Part shown: positions 9,777 to 24,700 of the stretch, in pieces | How positions within the stretch are numbered: the first letter of the stretch is position 1 | Layout of the letters: every line of letters starts with the position of its first letter | From: Aurelia coerulea | Lineage: Eukaryota > Cnidaria > Scyphozoa > Semaeostomeae > Ulmaridae | DNA length: 64,000 bases | Direction of reading: 5' to 3' | Assembly: GCA_039566865.1 (NCBI GenBank) | Contig: CM076954.1 | Span: 15,586,001-15,650,000, forward strand | Translations under genes and position numbers: made by a program | Notes under the pieces: generated by a model | The model's input: the letters and a program-made list of their open reading frames with translations, nothing else | What the model was told of the DNA's origin: nothing | The model's database searches: none

Positions 9777-12700
9777 GTAAAATCGTTTGAATTCTTTCAA
9801 CCAAAGGCCAGGGGCGTATCACTCTCTGAAAATCTCGTACATCTTAAAGAAAAATCTGTTGTTGGCAAGAAAAAGGGTAAAAAGTCCCTGAAAATCCCGA
9901 GGGCCTAAAATAGCGTACAAAATTTTGGGATTTTAAAGTCTCTTGAATTTTTGAGGAATTTGTGGGATTTTCAAGATTTTTGAGATTTTTGAAAGATTTC
10001 TAAAGATTTTGAAAGATTTTAGAGATTTCTGGGGATTTTGAAAGATTTTTTGGGATTTTGCAAGATTTTTGAGATTTTTTAGGATTTCTCAAGGATTTTG
10101 TAAAACCAGTAACTTCAAAAATTTGAAGATTTTTATACCGTACATTTGCTAGCTTTTTAAAATTATACCGAAAAGAGTGCGATCAATCTCAGCGACCCTT
10201 CCTTTCCTCAATGTCCTTCATAAGTCTTTGGAAACACGGCTGAAGAGTTGTATTTTCCATTGCGGAGTAACAGTGGGCGACCTTCAACCCTAATTTTATA
10301 TTCACTTACAAAGCGACATTTTCAGTTGTAAACAAAAGAATTTCCGCCCGCTCAGAAAATTCCACTGACTGGAAACTGATTTTTATGCAAGTTTGAGTTA
10401 CTTGAGTTACTCGAGTCAGATGTATATTTTTGGATTTTTGGTGATAGAATTACCATCGCATTGCAAAATACTGCGTGCTAAGTATCGTTTGAAAGGAATC
10501 GCAGAGCGGAACTTAAATCTCTTGGAAGACATCCCCGGGGGGGGGGGGGGGGGGGGGTACTTGACTTAAATTTGTACGGGGGTGTGCCCACGAAAAAATT
10601 TTTTTTTACCCTGCTCCAGAATTTTTCGCTCAAAATGATGACCTGTTCTAGAAAAAAGTGGTGAAAAGTATACTCAAAAACATGAAATTTGACCGAAAAA
10701 CGACCCGATCTAGCAGAATATTCCCCTTTGACATGTTTTGACAACCTGCTCTTGAAAAATTGCCTCATTTTGATACCCTGTGCTAGAAAAAATTGGTGAA
10801 AACGATATCCCTAAAAACGGCACATCCCTGTCGGACAAATATACTAAGTACCCCCCCCGGGAAGACATCTAAAAACCTTTTATACCGCTGAGTAATCTCC
10901 CTTTTATCATTGCAGGTGCATGTGAGATATGGAACAGCTTGGCGCAGGAGTGATGGATCATCCATGTGTACGAATTCATCAATTGCTAATTGTCAATTCT
11001 TCAACCATGGTTCTTGGTCTGTTTACTATGGCTATTCTGAAGCCTCGCAGCCTCATTACCATTCTTCGTTTTCTGCTGGCTTCTTTTGTGAAAAATTCCA
11101 TGTGGCAAAAGACTTGACCATTGGTTCTAACCAACTGACGATCTACCTGCCAAAGAATTACACTTACAAAGCTCGGTAGGTATAAATCATTTGAATAAAG
11201 CATATAGTTTCAACGAGACCAAATTTTCTGGAAAAATTCAAGGTTCTTTCACCATATTTCCTTGAATGTAAATTTCATATCAAATTCTTAGGTGGGTTGA
11301 CGCAAGGGACGGCCTGTTGCACAATGCGAAAGATGGTCCTAACTTTGTCCAAAAACCGGTTCTTTACGAAAAATTTGGACCACCTTTGTCCCAATAACAG
11401 TTCGTCTTTGATGACAGATTTCCGCCTTTATTTTTCTTCAGTTTGGCAGACAATTTTAACATGATTTGTCACTGACGATTTTTGTCCCCGAAACTGGTAG
11501 TTTCGAGCAAATACCGTTTTTCGAAAGCAAGTGGTAATTGTAGCCATGAAAAACAAGTGTCCCAAAACTGGTTTTCTTGCCAACCAAAGTTTCCTATATA
11601 ATGTACGGCAAATCCAGAATTCCTGGTCTTTTTTCGTAAATTTGGTCATGATTTGGTGCACAAAGGTGAGCATAGGTTCTAAATCTTTAAAAAGGTTGTT
11701 CCAAAATTCAATTATTCATTTCTTTGAACTGAATGATTTCAAAGAAACTTCAGCAATTGCTCTATAATTCCATCTATGATAATTCTATCGTCAGATTTTT
11801 TTGAAATTTTCAATGTTTTCGGAATTAGAGGCTTTTCTAGTTTTTCAAGAATTCAAGAAAAATTCCATCGTAATTTCTAAACTGTTTGAAGCAACATGAA
11901 ATAATTTGGAAGAAAACCATAGTTTATGGATGTCTACAACATGGTATCAAGCAAAAGTCTTACACTTTTCTGGTTTATGATTTAGAAATTTGATGATGTC
12001 ACACCCTTAAGGTTACTGTAACTGTTCAGACGACAAATTTTCGAGTTTTCGTTTTTGTCATAATCTGATTGTTTAAGTATTTGAGGACTGTTCAAACCAA
12101 CTCACTTCAAGAAATAGCCACGACAATTACTTGGAAATTTGAGCATTTTAAAAGGAGCAATCCTGTTTCTCAAAAATTGCGGGAATATACATTAGGGGAT
12201 TAAAGTAAACTCACTTGACCTTGCAGTTATGTTCATGACATTCCGTGCTGCTGTGTTATTGACATAATGCTTTATCAATACCGCGCTTAAGCCTTATTGC
12301 TTGACCTCTCGTGCAGGATCGTATTTCCCGCAATTTGTCCTTTATTTTGATAAAAGCCTGATTTCTCGAAACAGGATTCCTGAGTACTGGTGGGTAATAA
12401 AAAATCTTTGTGTACCCAACAGGCCAATCGAATTGCTTAAAACTTGGCACACAGAGTCACAATGCATATAACTACGAAACCGTGTCAGCGATTTATGATA
12501 GACCCACTGGTTTGATTTTTACAAGGGCCTGAAAGTTAAAAAATACATTTAAGACATTTACATTTATTTAAAATGATATCATTTCAAGACAATACCTTTT
12601 ATCAAAAATTTGTGACACGGTTTTGCAGTCCAGGGCCTTAAGTCTTTGGTAAATAGACAGTCGTGGTCCAACGATTATCATTGGGGTACAAAAAGATTTT

Positions 12701-15700
12701 TTCGCAAGGGTGGTCGATTTTGCCTAAAATCTAGAATAAATCATTCGTGACTTTATTGAATCAACTGAATATATTTTTATGATATTCTACGTTTTTTTTT
12801 TTTTTTACATTCCATTAAAAGCTTACAAAACGAATTACTAACTACACTACTTACAATATAATATACCCTACTACTAAAACAATACCATTAGGAGCGAAAA
12901 ACAATGACTACCTTATGGCAACATAAAACAGAAAAAACGAACATAGCACACTACGTAACAACTAGAGAAAGAGGAAAGAGAAAAAAATAGCGCTTACTAA
13001 AAGAGGGATGGTGGTTGTATGATTTAGGGACTTGCTAATCAAATCAGCCAGTTTTATGGATAAAACGCAGAGTTAAAAGAAGTATGTTTTTATTAACATC
13101 ATCTGGAAGATCGTTATCACCATACATTAAAATCTTTAGTAGAACATCATTTGAAGGATTGGTGAATCCATGTGGTCGTAATAAAGAGGAAACTCCAGCG
13201 AGAAGGTCTCTTCGTAATACTTCAAAGGAAGGGCAGAGCAACAAAAAGTGTTCCGTGTCCTCAATGCCATCATTAGTTGGGCACATTGGGTTTATGGTAT
13301 CTCTGAAATTATGCTTGAATTTGTGAAAGTTCAATTTACTGAGACCAACCCGAAGTTGTGTAAGATAAGATAGACCTGTTGGGTCGTGTATCCTGAAGAC
13401 AGATTTTGGCAGGGGGCGAATTTTTGATAGCAGCTTTGTCTTGAATGCAGCAATGGAAGGCGCAAGTCTAATTTCTGAATCCAGCTTGTTCCACTCTGAA
13501 AGGCAGTGAGGATAGAAGCTAGATTGGAATTGTTCTGTCCTTGCCCTTATTCGCCCAATGACATCCTGCTTGCGAAGAGAGTATCGTGACTGCCGTTGTG
13601 GTGGGATTGGGTCTGTAGTATAGTCAGGAGCTAGATTATTTATAAACTTGTAGGACAGGGTAAGGCGTCTGCTCCACCGTCGGAGACTTAGCGATTCCCA
13701 GCCAAGCTCTGCATACAGCTTCTCTCTCGACGTACTCTTCCATGTTCCTGAAACAGCAAGAGCAGCAGAATATTGAATGGACTCTAGCTTCTCTATGACA
13801 TTTGGCAAAATTGTATTTCCACTAAATTCACATACTTTTGCAGGAATATGATAAATGACATCCCCGTAGTCTAGATGTGGTCGCACGTACAGCTTGTATA
13901 TTTCATTAAGTGTATGTCTGGGGAGATATTTGGAAAGATATTTCAGCAAACCGATACCCCTACGTGTTTTAGTGATAGCTGCCTTGATGTGGGCAGCAAA
14001 TGAAAGCTTTGAGTCAAGAAAAAGTCCTAAATGCTTATGTTCATCTTCTTTCTTCACAGGTGTATTGTTAAAACGGATCATTGGATGATCAATTTTATTT
14101 CCTTTCCTTGAAAAAATTACTTCTACAGCTTGCTTTTGCGGATCAGGATTGAATGACATCCTCCAGTCATGAGCCCACTGTCTTATCAACTCTAAGTCAT
14201 GGTTCATATCATTGGCAGCTGTGTTTTTATCATGTACAACGGTAAATAGTGATGTATCGTCGGCGAAAAGTTTGACATTGCACTTCAGATTTTCAGTAAG
14301 ATCATTTATGTAAACAAGGAAAAACAAGGGCCCCAAAATAGAGCCCTGAGGTACTCCGGCTGAGATATCTCCCCAAACAGAGCATTTTCCATTCAAAACA
14401 GTTCGCTGCTTTCGATCTCTAAGAAAACTCTGGATAAGAGAAAGGAGCTGTCCTGAAACACCACATAATTTAGGTTTGTAGACAAGACCATCATGCCACA
14501 CCCTGTCAAAGGCTTTGGAGATATCAAGATAAACAGAACGAACATCAAGCGGCGGATTGCAGTCGAAAGCTTTAAAGATGGTGTGAGTTATGGAGATTAG
14601 CTGGTTTATCGTTGAGTCACCTGGACGAAAACCTGACTGGTTTGGATTAAGTAGCTCACATGAGACAAGGTGTGAATATAAAGAATCATATATTAACTTT
14701 TCAAGTATTTTGCCAAAAATAGGAAGAAGGAAGATTGGACGGTAGTTACCTTTGACATTTTTCTCATTCTTTTTGTGCACAGGCACAGCATTTGCACATT
14801 TCCATATTTGGGGGAAAATACCACAACTCAAACAGTTCGCGAATATTATCTTCAGCGGGACAACTAATGCAGCATCACTTAATTTTATCATTCTCACAGA
14901 TATTTCATCCCAGCCATGAGCCTTTTGAGAATTAAGTGATCTGATAATATTCAGTATCTTTTCATCGGAAATACCAAAGTCGTTTATCAGAGTAGTAGCT
15001 ACTGGAACATAATGCAGGATTTCACTCCCGGTGTCAATTGTCGTACACTGAAGTATAAAATAGTCGTTGAAAATTTGTGCCTTTTCAGAGAAATCAGTTA
15101 TGAATAACCCGTTCTCTAAAAGAGGTGGTATTATGGGGATCTTTGCCTTGTTTAGAACAGTGTTAATTAGAGACCAATAGGTCCTACTGGAGGTCGCGGG
15201 GTTTACTAAGGTGTTTCCAACTTTAAGAAAATAATTACGCTTCGTATCTTCAATCAATTTCGAACCTTCAGTTATCATTTTTGGTGTTCCTTCGAGCCTG
15301 TCGTCTGGTTAACCTCTCCTCACAAAGTTTTTATAAGCACGGTTCTTTTTCCTCAGAAAATTTTTAACAGTTTGTGTTATCCAGGGTGCTTGGCAAGGCC
15401 GGATCGTTTTCATCTTATTAGGTATAAAATTTGAATAGATATTCAAAAGAGCTTCATTAAGAAATTTGACCTGTTCGTTAGGGCTCTACGTTTAATTCTG
15501 CGTCGAATGATGCATAAGTTTGTTTGGTATATTTTGACGAACGGCCGTAGTAAACGGAGTTTCTTAATCACAGCCTGAACGGTTACAGTAACCTTAAGTG
15601 GGTTTATATGTAACATACGCTGAAATTTCGAATTCTGAAAAGTCAAACGGTAGAATTAAAGATAAGTAACTAAAGTTTGTTTCAAGCTACTCAGTCAGAA

Positions 15701-18700
15701 GAAATGGATCACAGAATTTTACACCCACACTTTTACGCAGAGTTAAAGATTTAGAAGTATGCTACAAAGGTGAAGCCGCTTGTGTGAAAATTTGAGATTT
15801 GGTCTTTTTTGCTCAAATTTGGCGGACAAAGGTAGAACTAGCCTACAGTTAAACTTCATAATTTTGATTAGGTAGGAGGTTAAAAAACTTCAACTGTTGT
15901 GGAAAATCGATGGAAAAGAAAGATTGGTTTGAAATTTCACCCTTGTCCCAGAAACTCATTGTTTTGGGCAAAAAGTTTTACTATGCGATAAACAAACCGG
16001 CTATTTTTTCCAATCCATTTTTTCCAACTAATTTCCGGTGTCCCAGAAAATGGTACAAATGTTTGATCAGTTTCTGTGAAGAAGCCTTGGTTTCAAAAAT
16101 TTGATTTTCACTTTATGGTTCGTTTACAGTACAAATTAGATCTTAACTTAGATTGTGCGACCTAGCATGTCCAAATCAGATTTGTAGTCGAAGAATAATT
16201 CACTTAAATAGGGAAAAATTCCGACGAGGCAACATGAGACATATGGTTACTGAATTTTGCTGCAACCATATTGAATTATAATTTGAAAGAGTCAGATCAA
16301 CCATCAAAATTTCTATTCTTTAAAGATTCTCAATCAATCAAACAATCACATCAACTAGAGATAATTCATTATCATATACGGGGTGCCCAAAAAAAATCGT
16401 TCGACGTTTGATTAACTATAAAAAAAATAACGAAATACTGAGCGGGCTCCATGGTAAAATAACCATATTGCTGAGATTTTAAATTAATTTTAGACACCAG
16501 AGAAGCTAGTCAAGCTAGCAAATCGGTTAAATATTTACGGAATTACGAGCTTTCGAAGTTCAAGTTTGTGCAAAAGCTGAAACCAGACGCCCCTAAATTG
16601 CATATTTAGTGAAATAGAATCTCGTTTAATCAATGCAAATCAAATTGAATTTGAAAAGCACTTTCGATAACTAGCTTTCTATAACATTAAATCAAGGTTA
16701 TGGATGCGTGTGGAGGTATCCTGTTCAGCACAATTTAGAATTGCCCCATCTCTCATTGATTAAGTATTCATTCTGTGATTTAGATACTTGCAGCTCTGAT
16801 ATCGACGAGAGGTAAACATTGGACGGCCTTCTTTTACCTCCATTTTAGGATGTCTTTTTAGAAAACAAGTCAGTTAGGGGCGTCTGGTTTCAGCTTACGG
16901 ACAAACTTGAACTTCAAAAGCTTGTAACTCCGTGAGTACTTAGTGGATTCACAAAATTCTGGCGTCTAGAATAGTTAAAATTTTAGGAACAGGCTCCGGC
17001 GTTTCTGGGAACAGGGATATCTAGCCAGGAGCCTGTACCTTTTATCGTTATTTTTCGACATTTAATCAAACGTCGAACAATTTTCTGAGACACCCTGTAG
17101 ATAAGATGAAAACTTTGATAAATATTATTATTATCAAGTAATTGATACAGGGTGTCCCCAAAAAAGTGTCTGACTTTTAAATTTGAATATGTCCGAGACT
17201 GTTTGATGTATAAGAACCATTTGGACATTTTTTGAAAGCTGAAACATATAATTTTCTGTTGAGTCTATCGCTGCTTAAATTTGGGAATTTTTAGGAAACC
17301 AGGGGGTTCCTTAAAATTGACGTTAATTTTTAATTTATTTACTCTTTACTTTACCATTCTCCAATGTTATTCTAATTTCTAAATAGACTTTTCCAGACAG
17401 CCCAGAAAACACAAAACACAAACTACTTTTAGAAACCTGAGAATGTAATTCATAAACTTGAACAATTTCCAAAGCTTAGATGTTGCAAGACGGGAGGACG
17501 TCTAAAACTTAGTTATGAAGAACACAGTCGTTCTAGCCCATTGGTAGTGAACATGTCAACTTTGTCAAGTTTGCGTTCGTTATGCAAGTTTTCCGCTTTG
17601 AAATTGAATGCATCTCGGACAGTTAGGCAGTCCCTTTGATGGCATTTTGAAACTTGTTCAATCATTCTTACGAAACCAAGCAATAATCTTTGTTTCTCCA
17701 ACTCTGTACATTTCAATTTCAATCTTGACATAATGCATCGCTGCGTTATCTGGGGTAACACACCCCTCACCACTGGTAGCAGTTAGATTTCTGGTAATTC
17801 GAGTAACTCACGTTCAAAGAATGAAACTTGAAGCTTTTTTCTACCGGGTGTCCCAAAAAAAAGGTAACAGATTTGATTGGGGCTAGCGATAAGAATTTAA
17901 GTTGATTCGACCCCTGATAAGTTTTGAAGTACTCTTAGATAGTTAACTTGAAGATTAATTCCTCGTTTGTTGATATTGGTGCAACAAGAGTTGGAATATT
18001 AATCTTGAAAGTCCAAATTTGCCTCCTACTCCAAACCAGAGCTTTTGGGGGTTTGGCCTAAGCTGTTAACTCGCTGTGCTGTGGAATCTCCTCAATCATA
18101 GCTAAGTACAAACGAAAAACCTCGTGCTTAGGAACACATTCTAGTGGAAATCTGACTCTGAACTTCACAATCAGATTCAAGAATTTAGCCCCGAAGAGAC
18201 CCCATTCTTGATTCTACAAGAAACATTAAATTACACCTGTCTGAGAAAAGTTATTCATCAGCGAAATAAGTCCCGTAGGCTTTAACACATAGACTATCTT
18301 GCAATCTTCATTGCTTGAATGAAATGTTTTTTGCATCATCTCTCACGAAATTATTACGAAACAAGCAATCGTATATGTCCAAGGGAACATAAAAAATGCT
18401 CGTTCGTGCTTGGCTTGGTTTACTTTTGTAAATGCATTTTGACCGGAGAAAAGTATTCCTTGGTGACTATATTCATTAATTTTTTTGTTAGTTTTCAGTT
18501 TTTTACGCTTTTTTCAAACGAGTACCCAAAGGACCGATCCTTGTCCAAAAATGTCTTTGACTGAGGAGATTCCCCTAACCAGCCGTTAGCAGTTTAGGCC
18601 AAAACGCAAAAGCTCTGGTTTGTAGAGGGACGCAAATTTTGACTTTCGAGATTAATATTTCAACTCTCGATGCGCAAATATCAACAAACGAGGTATTGAT

Positions 18701-21700
18701 CTTCAAGTTAACTATCGAAGAGTACTTCAAAACTTATTTGGGATCGATTCGACTTATACTCTCATCGCTAGTCCCCATCAAATCTGTTTCCTTTTTTTTG
18801 GGACACCCGGTACTAACAAAAGGGCTACTTTCGTTTTCCAACAGTAAATATCATTACAAAATTAAACAACAGTAGAGCAAATGTGAAGAAAGCATGCAAA
18901 AATTGGTCATAACTTTGAGAACCCCCTGGTTTCTTAGTATTTGTCAAATGTGAACTGCAATGAACTAAAAATGAAATTGCATGTCTCTGTTCTCGAATGA
19001 TACCAGAATGGTTAATATATATCAAATATTTCTCCATTTATTCAAATTTAAAAGTCGGACACTTTTTTGGGACACCCTGTATAATATCTGAGCAACATGG
19101 CTATCTTACCTGGAGCTCGTTCATTTCATCTCTATTTCTACACATCTAATCAAAAGTCCAACGGTATGATTATTGCAAAATGGACGAAGTTTCTTTGAAG
19201 TCGTTCAGTTAAAAAAAATAAGTCAAGTAATTCTGCACCAACCATTTTAAAGATTAGGAAGCTATACTGTTGATACTATATATGCAATTTATTCGGCAGG
19301 ATATCATCTTGTTGCTGGATTCGCGGAATGTTTTATGCAAAAAGAAATCCATCATGGAATGTCGAAGCAGTTATCTCACTGAAGAAACGTAGCCCTAACC
19401 TGGCAAACAGTCCAAATAAAATCAACACACCACCTCAAATTGACCACGTTCCTCTGATTCGACATAATTCTAAATATACGCGAAGCTATGTCTTGCCAGC
19501 GTCGGATCCTGATGGTGACCAGGTGCGATGCAGGTGGGCTGCCAATTTGACGGAGGGTGGCGGAGTTTGGGACAATCGTCCTCCTGTAACATTGAGCCAG
19601 GTCAGTTTGGTCATCTTTGATATGAATAATGATAGCAATGCTTTCGTATTCAACCTGCCTGGTGCCCAAGCTGGCAGCACAGTTGACACAAACTTGTAAG
19701 GAGCACTCTTGATTTATATATCAACTGGTTGCAAATTGTAACACCTCGATGCAAAAAGCTTATTTCCCTTCTGAGGTCTTACACAGTGCACCTAAGGGTC
19801 AGTACTATAGCAGTAAGACTTTGATTCAAGTGAATAACCTGAGTTAAAAGATGAGATCTCATAGATTTATAAATAGCCTATTGTATTTGATAATCCAGCT
19901 CGTGGCGAATGAAAGCAATGCTGAAGAAAACAATAGAAGGATTTGGTGTCTCTTTGTCCTATTTATAGACAAGTGCTATATATCTCAGGTCACTCACTTT
20001 AAAACAACCAAAATCAAGTGATCAAGATATTGAAGTGCAATTGTTTTAACTATTCAGCAAAACATTGGTTTTGTCATAATGGAATCCAGCCTCCCCCTGG
20101 TAATGAAATAGGGTTATGGTTGCTTTAATCAACAGTATTCAAAAGTTCGAATCTCTTCCTGTGTATCTATGATGCATTCTCAAACATTTTTCTATATTCT
20201 GTATAATGCGGAAAATTGGTTTTATGATTTATCTATTTCAAGATTTCAACGTTAATGTTCTCTTTTAGAACTGCGTATTGACATTGCATAGAAATATTTG
20301 GCTTGGAATGCATCCGCTAGCAATCATGGTTGAAGATTACGCATATAGTGGGTCAACTAACAGATGGGAGCTACAGAGCAGTGTACCAGTGCAATTCACC
20401 ATCTTTGCGTATTTACCTCGTCGACGTAAGTTTTCCAGTTCGTACCATGGGTAGTTAGACACTACTGGTGTGCTTCTATGGAGAAGAGCTGGATAATATG
20501 TATCTGCGGGGGAAATTTTTTATAGTACTGCGGAGGAGATATCTGCGGGGGAAATTTTTATAGTATTGCGAAGGAGATCGTTCTTTCGATATCTCCTCCG
20601 CAGTACTACAAACAATTTCCCCCGCAGATACATATTATCCAGCGCTCCGCCATAGAAGCATTCCAGCAGTGTCTAACTACCCATGCTCGTACGTGTCTTT
20701 TCAGCTGTTTCGACCGTGGATGATACAAACTGAGTGGCAAATGAATCTCTGGAAAACTCGTATATTTGGACGGAAATCGTTTGATGGAAATTCTCTAATT
20801 TTAAAATACTCTTTCTTCCATCATTTATTTTATTATTTCTTCTTTATTTTCCAAAACTTGGCTCTTAAGGAATTGTGTTTTGGAATTGGCAGTGGCAGTA
20901 TTTTTGGGTCAAGACCTTCCAGATTTACGGAACTGAGAAGTGTTCCAAAGTGCTCTGTTACCCTGAATTGGTCTGTTTTTCTGCCAATGATGTGTCTACG
21001 GTGTTTTTGAATCGTCAAGTGACTCAAATATATTCACATGACCCGATTAAAGAGAATCAACGGATTTTAAAAGTCCTGCGCGGATGGGTCTGAGTAATCT
21101 CTAGATAAATAGCCAATCAGATAGCGCGTAGGCAGACTGACACTCTGCGTCAGTCATACAATCATGTGATCACTTCATGTGATCACTTTCTGGATGTAGA
21201 GGGAGCGCATGCGTCATTGAATTGGATTGCAAGTTATTTTTTAAATCGGCTGCCCTTGTATCCGTTGATTCCTCTAATAACACAGGATCAGCAGATGTGC
21301 AAAATGAGTTTTATGCATGGGCACATGTCCATCGAAACCGAGACATGGTTAGTTACAAACGCTCCTTGTCTCAGTTCTTGAAGAAATCTGTTTCTCTGCA
21401 CCTCGAGTAACAGCAACAACCACTCGCAAGGTAAAGGATGAATGTAAAGAGCCTATTTTTAAATTCGGCAAACAAATCAAAACGAAGCAAGACGGCCACA
21501 CAGAAATCTGCCGATGAGTGAAGGATTTTCAAGACGGAGTTTAACCCAGCTTCTTAATCTCAAAGCAGTGTTTTGAAAGAGTCAAACTATTTCCTCATGT
21601 CCAATAGTGATGTCGTACTAGACTTTCTGTTTTCAACTAACCCAACGGCATGGATGTCCTAAACTCCCCATGCAATTTGCCTGCAAGTCACATCGGGGTT

Positions 21701-24700
21701 ATTAAATGGAAGTTTTTGCTGAATCAATTTTATCAAAGGGTGGGAGAATGCTCCCTAAAAGTGGGAACTTTTTTCTGGCTAACTTGGTATATACCGGGTG
21801 TCTCAAAAAAGGTATCCCATTTTGACCAAAGAGGGGAACAAAACATACAATTTTTTGGACTTTTTTAGCTCATAGCTAAATTATTCAACCTTCAACTTAA
21901 ATGCTCATACCTTGCATTTCAAAATCGTCCACGAAACACCAGAGAAATGGTTTCAGGTGCACTATCAATTTCGACCTTGTGAACTCATTTCTCTGGTGTT
22001 TCGTGGAAGATTTTGAAATGCAAGGTATAAGCATTTAAGTTGAAGATTGAAAAATGTAGCTATGAGCTTTAATGGCTTTGTTCCCTTGTTCGGTCAAAAG
22101 GGGGTACCTTTTTTGAGACACCCGTTATATATCTAAAATACGGAATAATTAAGTATAAATACCAATAAAAAATATTTTTACAATGTTTTTACAGTGTTTC
22201 CAGTTTTTGCAATGTTTCCCTTTTTGGTATTTACAATGAATACATTTATCCTCTCAAGAATCTAACCTGTGCCACGAGAAATTCTGTAAAATCTCTACTT
22301 CCTGACGATGATCGTAAGGTCAAAACATGTCGATAATAGATGAGATTGAAGGAAGACAATGAAAGAAGATGTTAAAGAACTTCAAATGGTATTCTTTTTG
22401 TGTACATCTTCATTGAAATGATGAATATTCTAATTTTAGGTATCTTCAATTTCTTCCCTTACGGTGGTAACCAGACGCACTGTTACAAGAAAATAAGCGT
22501 TGTGACGCCTGCAACAAGTCCTGCATACCCAGTTACATCATCATATCCACAAATGTCTATTCACATGACGCAAAGTGTACACACATCCAAAGTTCAGTCG
22601 TTAGACGGTTGCAGGAACTACCAAGTTCTATCAGAAGCTGATCGTGGTACTACGTACAGTAACGGGAGCTCATACCAGTGTGATCAGGAGCTTTATGGTT
22701 GGTATCGCTTCATGGGAGAAGCTGGAAACAGGATGAGCAACTACTGCCCGCATTCGGGGAATAATTCATATACATGTGGCTCCTACTACCAAGGCTGGAT
22801 TCCAACAGGGGCTTTGCCGATGGTCCCCCAAGGTTTGTTATCAGCTGTTGATTTAATTTTTTTTAATTTCCTTTTTTATATCAATCTAGAACTTTACAAG
22901 AACAGAATAAAATGATACCACAGGTAGAATGAGAACACAATGCAACTCCGTGATTTTAAAGGACAAGTACGGGGTTGGTAAGATTCATGATAAAATGCAA
23001 GATAATAATACTGCTATGAATGATGTATAATACTTTTTTCCATTACTTGTCGCCTTCTCCTTGTGAAATTACGTATTCAAATAAGCAATTTAAGTGAAGT
23101 GATGTCATATCACACGAACGAGAACGTCATAGCTGTTTGATTGGTCCGTGAAAATGAGGCTTTGGCGGTTTCGGCCATGGGCCCCGAGCAATCGGCTATG
23201 TACGACGAATGATTCCTATGCTTCAACAGTGTCAAAAGCCTTCTTTAAGTCTATGAAGGTGACAGATATATACAATACTGTCCCTTATCGAGGTCCAGGT
23301 ACCAATCATAAATATATCCTAATAAGCAGGTTAGTATGGAATGAAGCTTCTGAAATCCTGATTGTTCTGAAAAGAAACGACGGTGCTAGAATATAATTGA
23401 CCATGAATTAGTTTCTCAAAGAGGCGCGATACTACTGGTAGTATCGAGATAGGTCAATAGTTTGAATCCACGTCCATCGGGCCATCCTTGTAAATTGGTG
23501 CAACCCTGGCAATTTTCCAGAAGGTGTTGCGGCGCAGTGGTATAATCCTCTGACTTTGCAGCCAGAACAGTCAGGCAGACAGGGTTCGATACCCGGTAGA
23601 GCCCCGCCACTTAAGCGTCATGACCAGGGGTCGCGGACTCGATTGTGTAAATGGGGTTTGAGTCCTTGATTGTTCCTAGGAGCTTTTATCGACACTTTTA
23701 TTGTGCACTTCTTGATTAAGCACGAAATTATTAACAAAGACTTTTTGATGACAAATGTAGGAGAACGTTACGTGAATTTCTCTCTGTATGATTTAGGAGT
23801 TGTGTCTCGATCCGTGTGTTTCTCAAGGTACGGAAATTGCTCATGCACATACTACAAGTCTATAATGATAAAGAATTGTGAAACTTTCCATGTTTATTGG
23901 TTGGATGGTGTGCCTACTTGCAACTCACGATATTGCGGTATTAAAGGTATGAAATAACGTTTTATTACCTGACTGCTGACATTTAATTTAAACAACGAGG
24001 CAATACGAGAATCCCGCCACCTCAAATTGTTAATCACACTTTTCCCGCAATTTCCCCGCAGCATTGTAGGGCACGATAAAAAGACGCATTTTTTTCGCCA
24101 CCATATCTGCCGTAGTCCTGCTAGATTTTCGAAAAACTTCAGCAAAACAACAGCCACAAAATGCGTTTGACTGAATCATATGTGTAAACTTTAGATTATA
24201 TGAAGTAAGCAAAACTCATAATAACCTGATTTTGTTGTTGTACATGAAAATATAACGCCTCGATGTTAATGTACAGACCTGGCAAGCTCGGTCTGTATTT
24301 TTAAGAACTTGGATTTGATATTTTCAAGAACAGCATAGCACCAGTTAGTAAGCACATAGTTTCATTTGATATTTCCAAGTTATCTAGCTTTTAAAATGAT
24401 ACCGGTTGTGCTGAAAAGAATGCATGACATTTAGCAACTAAGGACCTGATTCAATGAGGCGGGCTGGCCCGTTAGCGAGCTGGCTCGCCTCCAAGTTAGC
24501 TCGATTTTATATGAGAGTTTCCATAGTGAGCCAGCAGCCCAGAGCCAGCCCGGCCTCTCGGTGCCACGTGCAGTGACCCATGATTATGATCATAAGATCG
24601 ATTTTGAATTTGCAAAGGTCCATAGTTCCATACAAAATTTTTAGGAAAGCTCTTCAGATATATTTTTGAGGATTGTGAGAACCTACCACTTACTTTAGGC

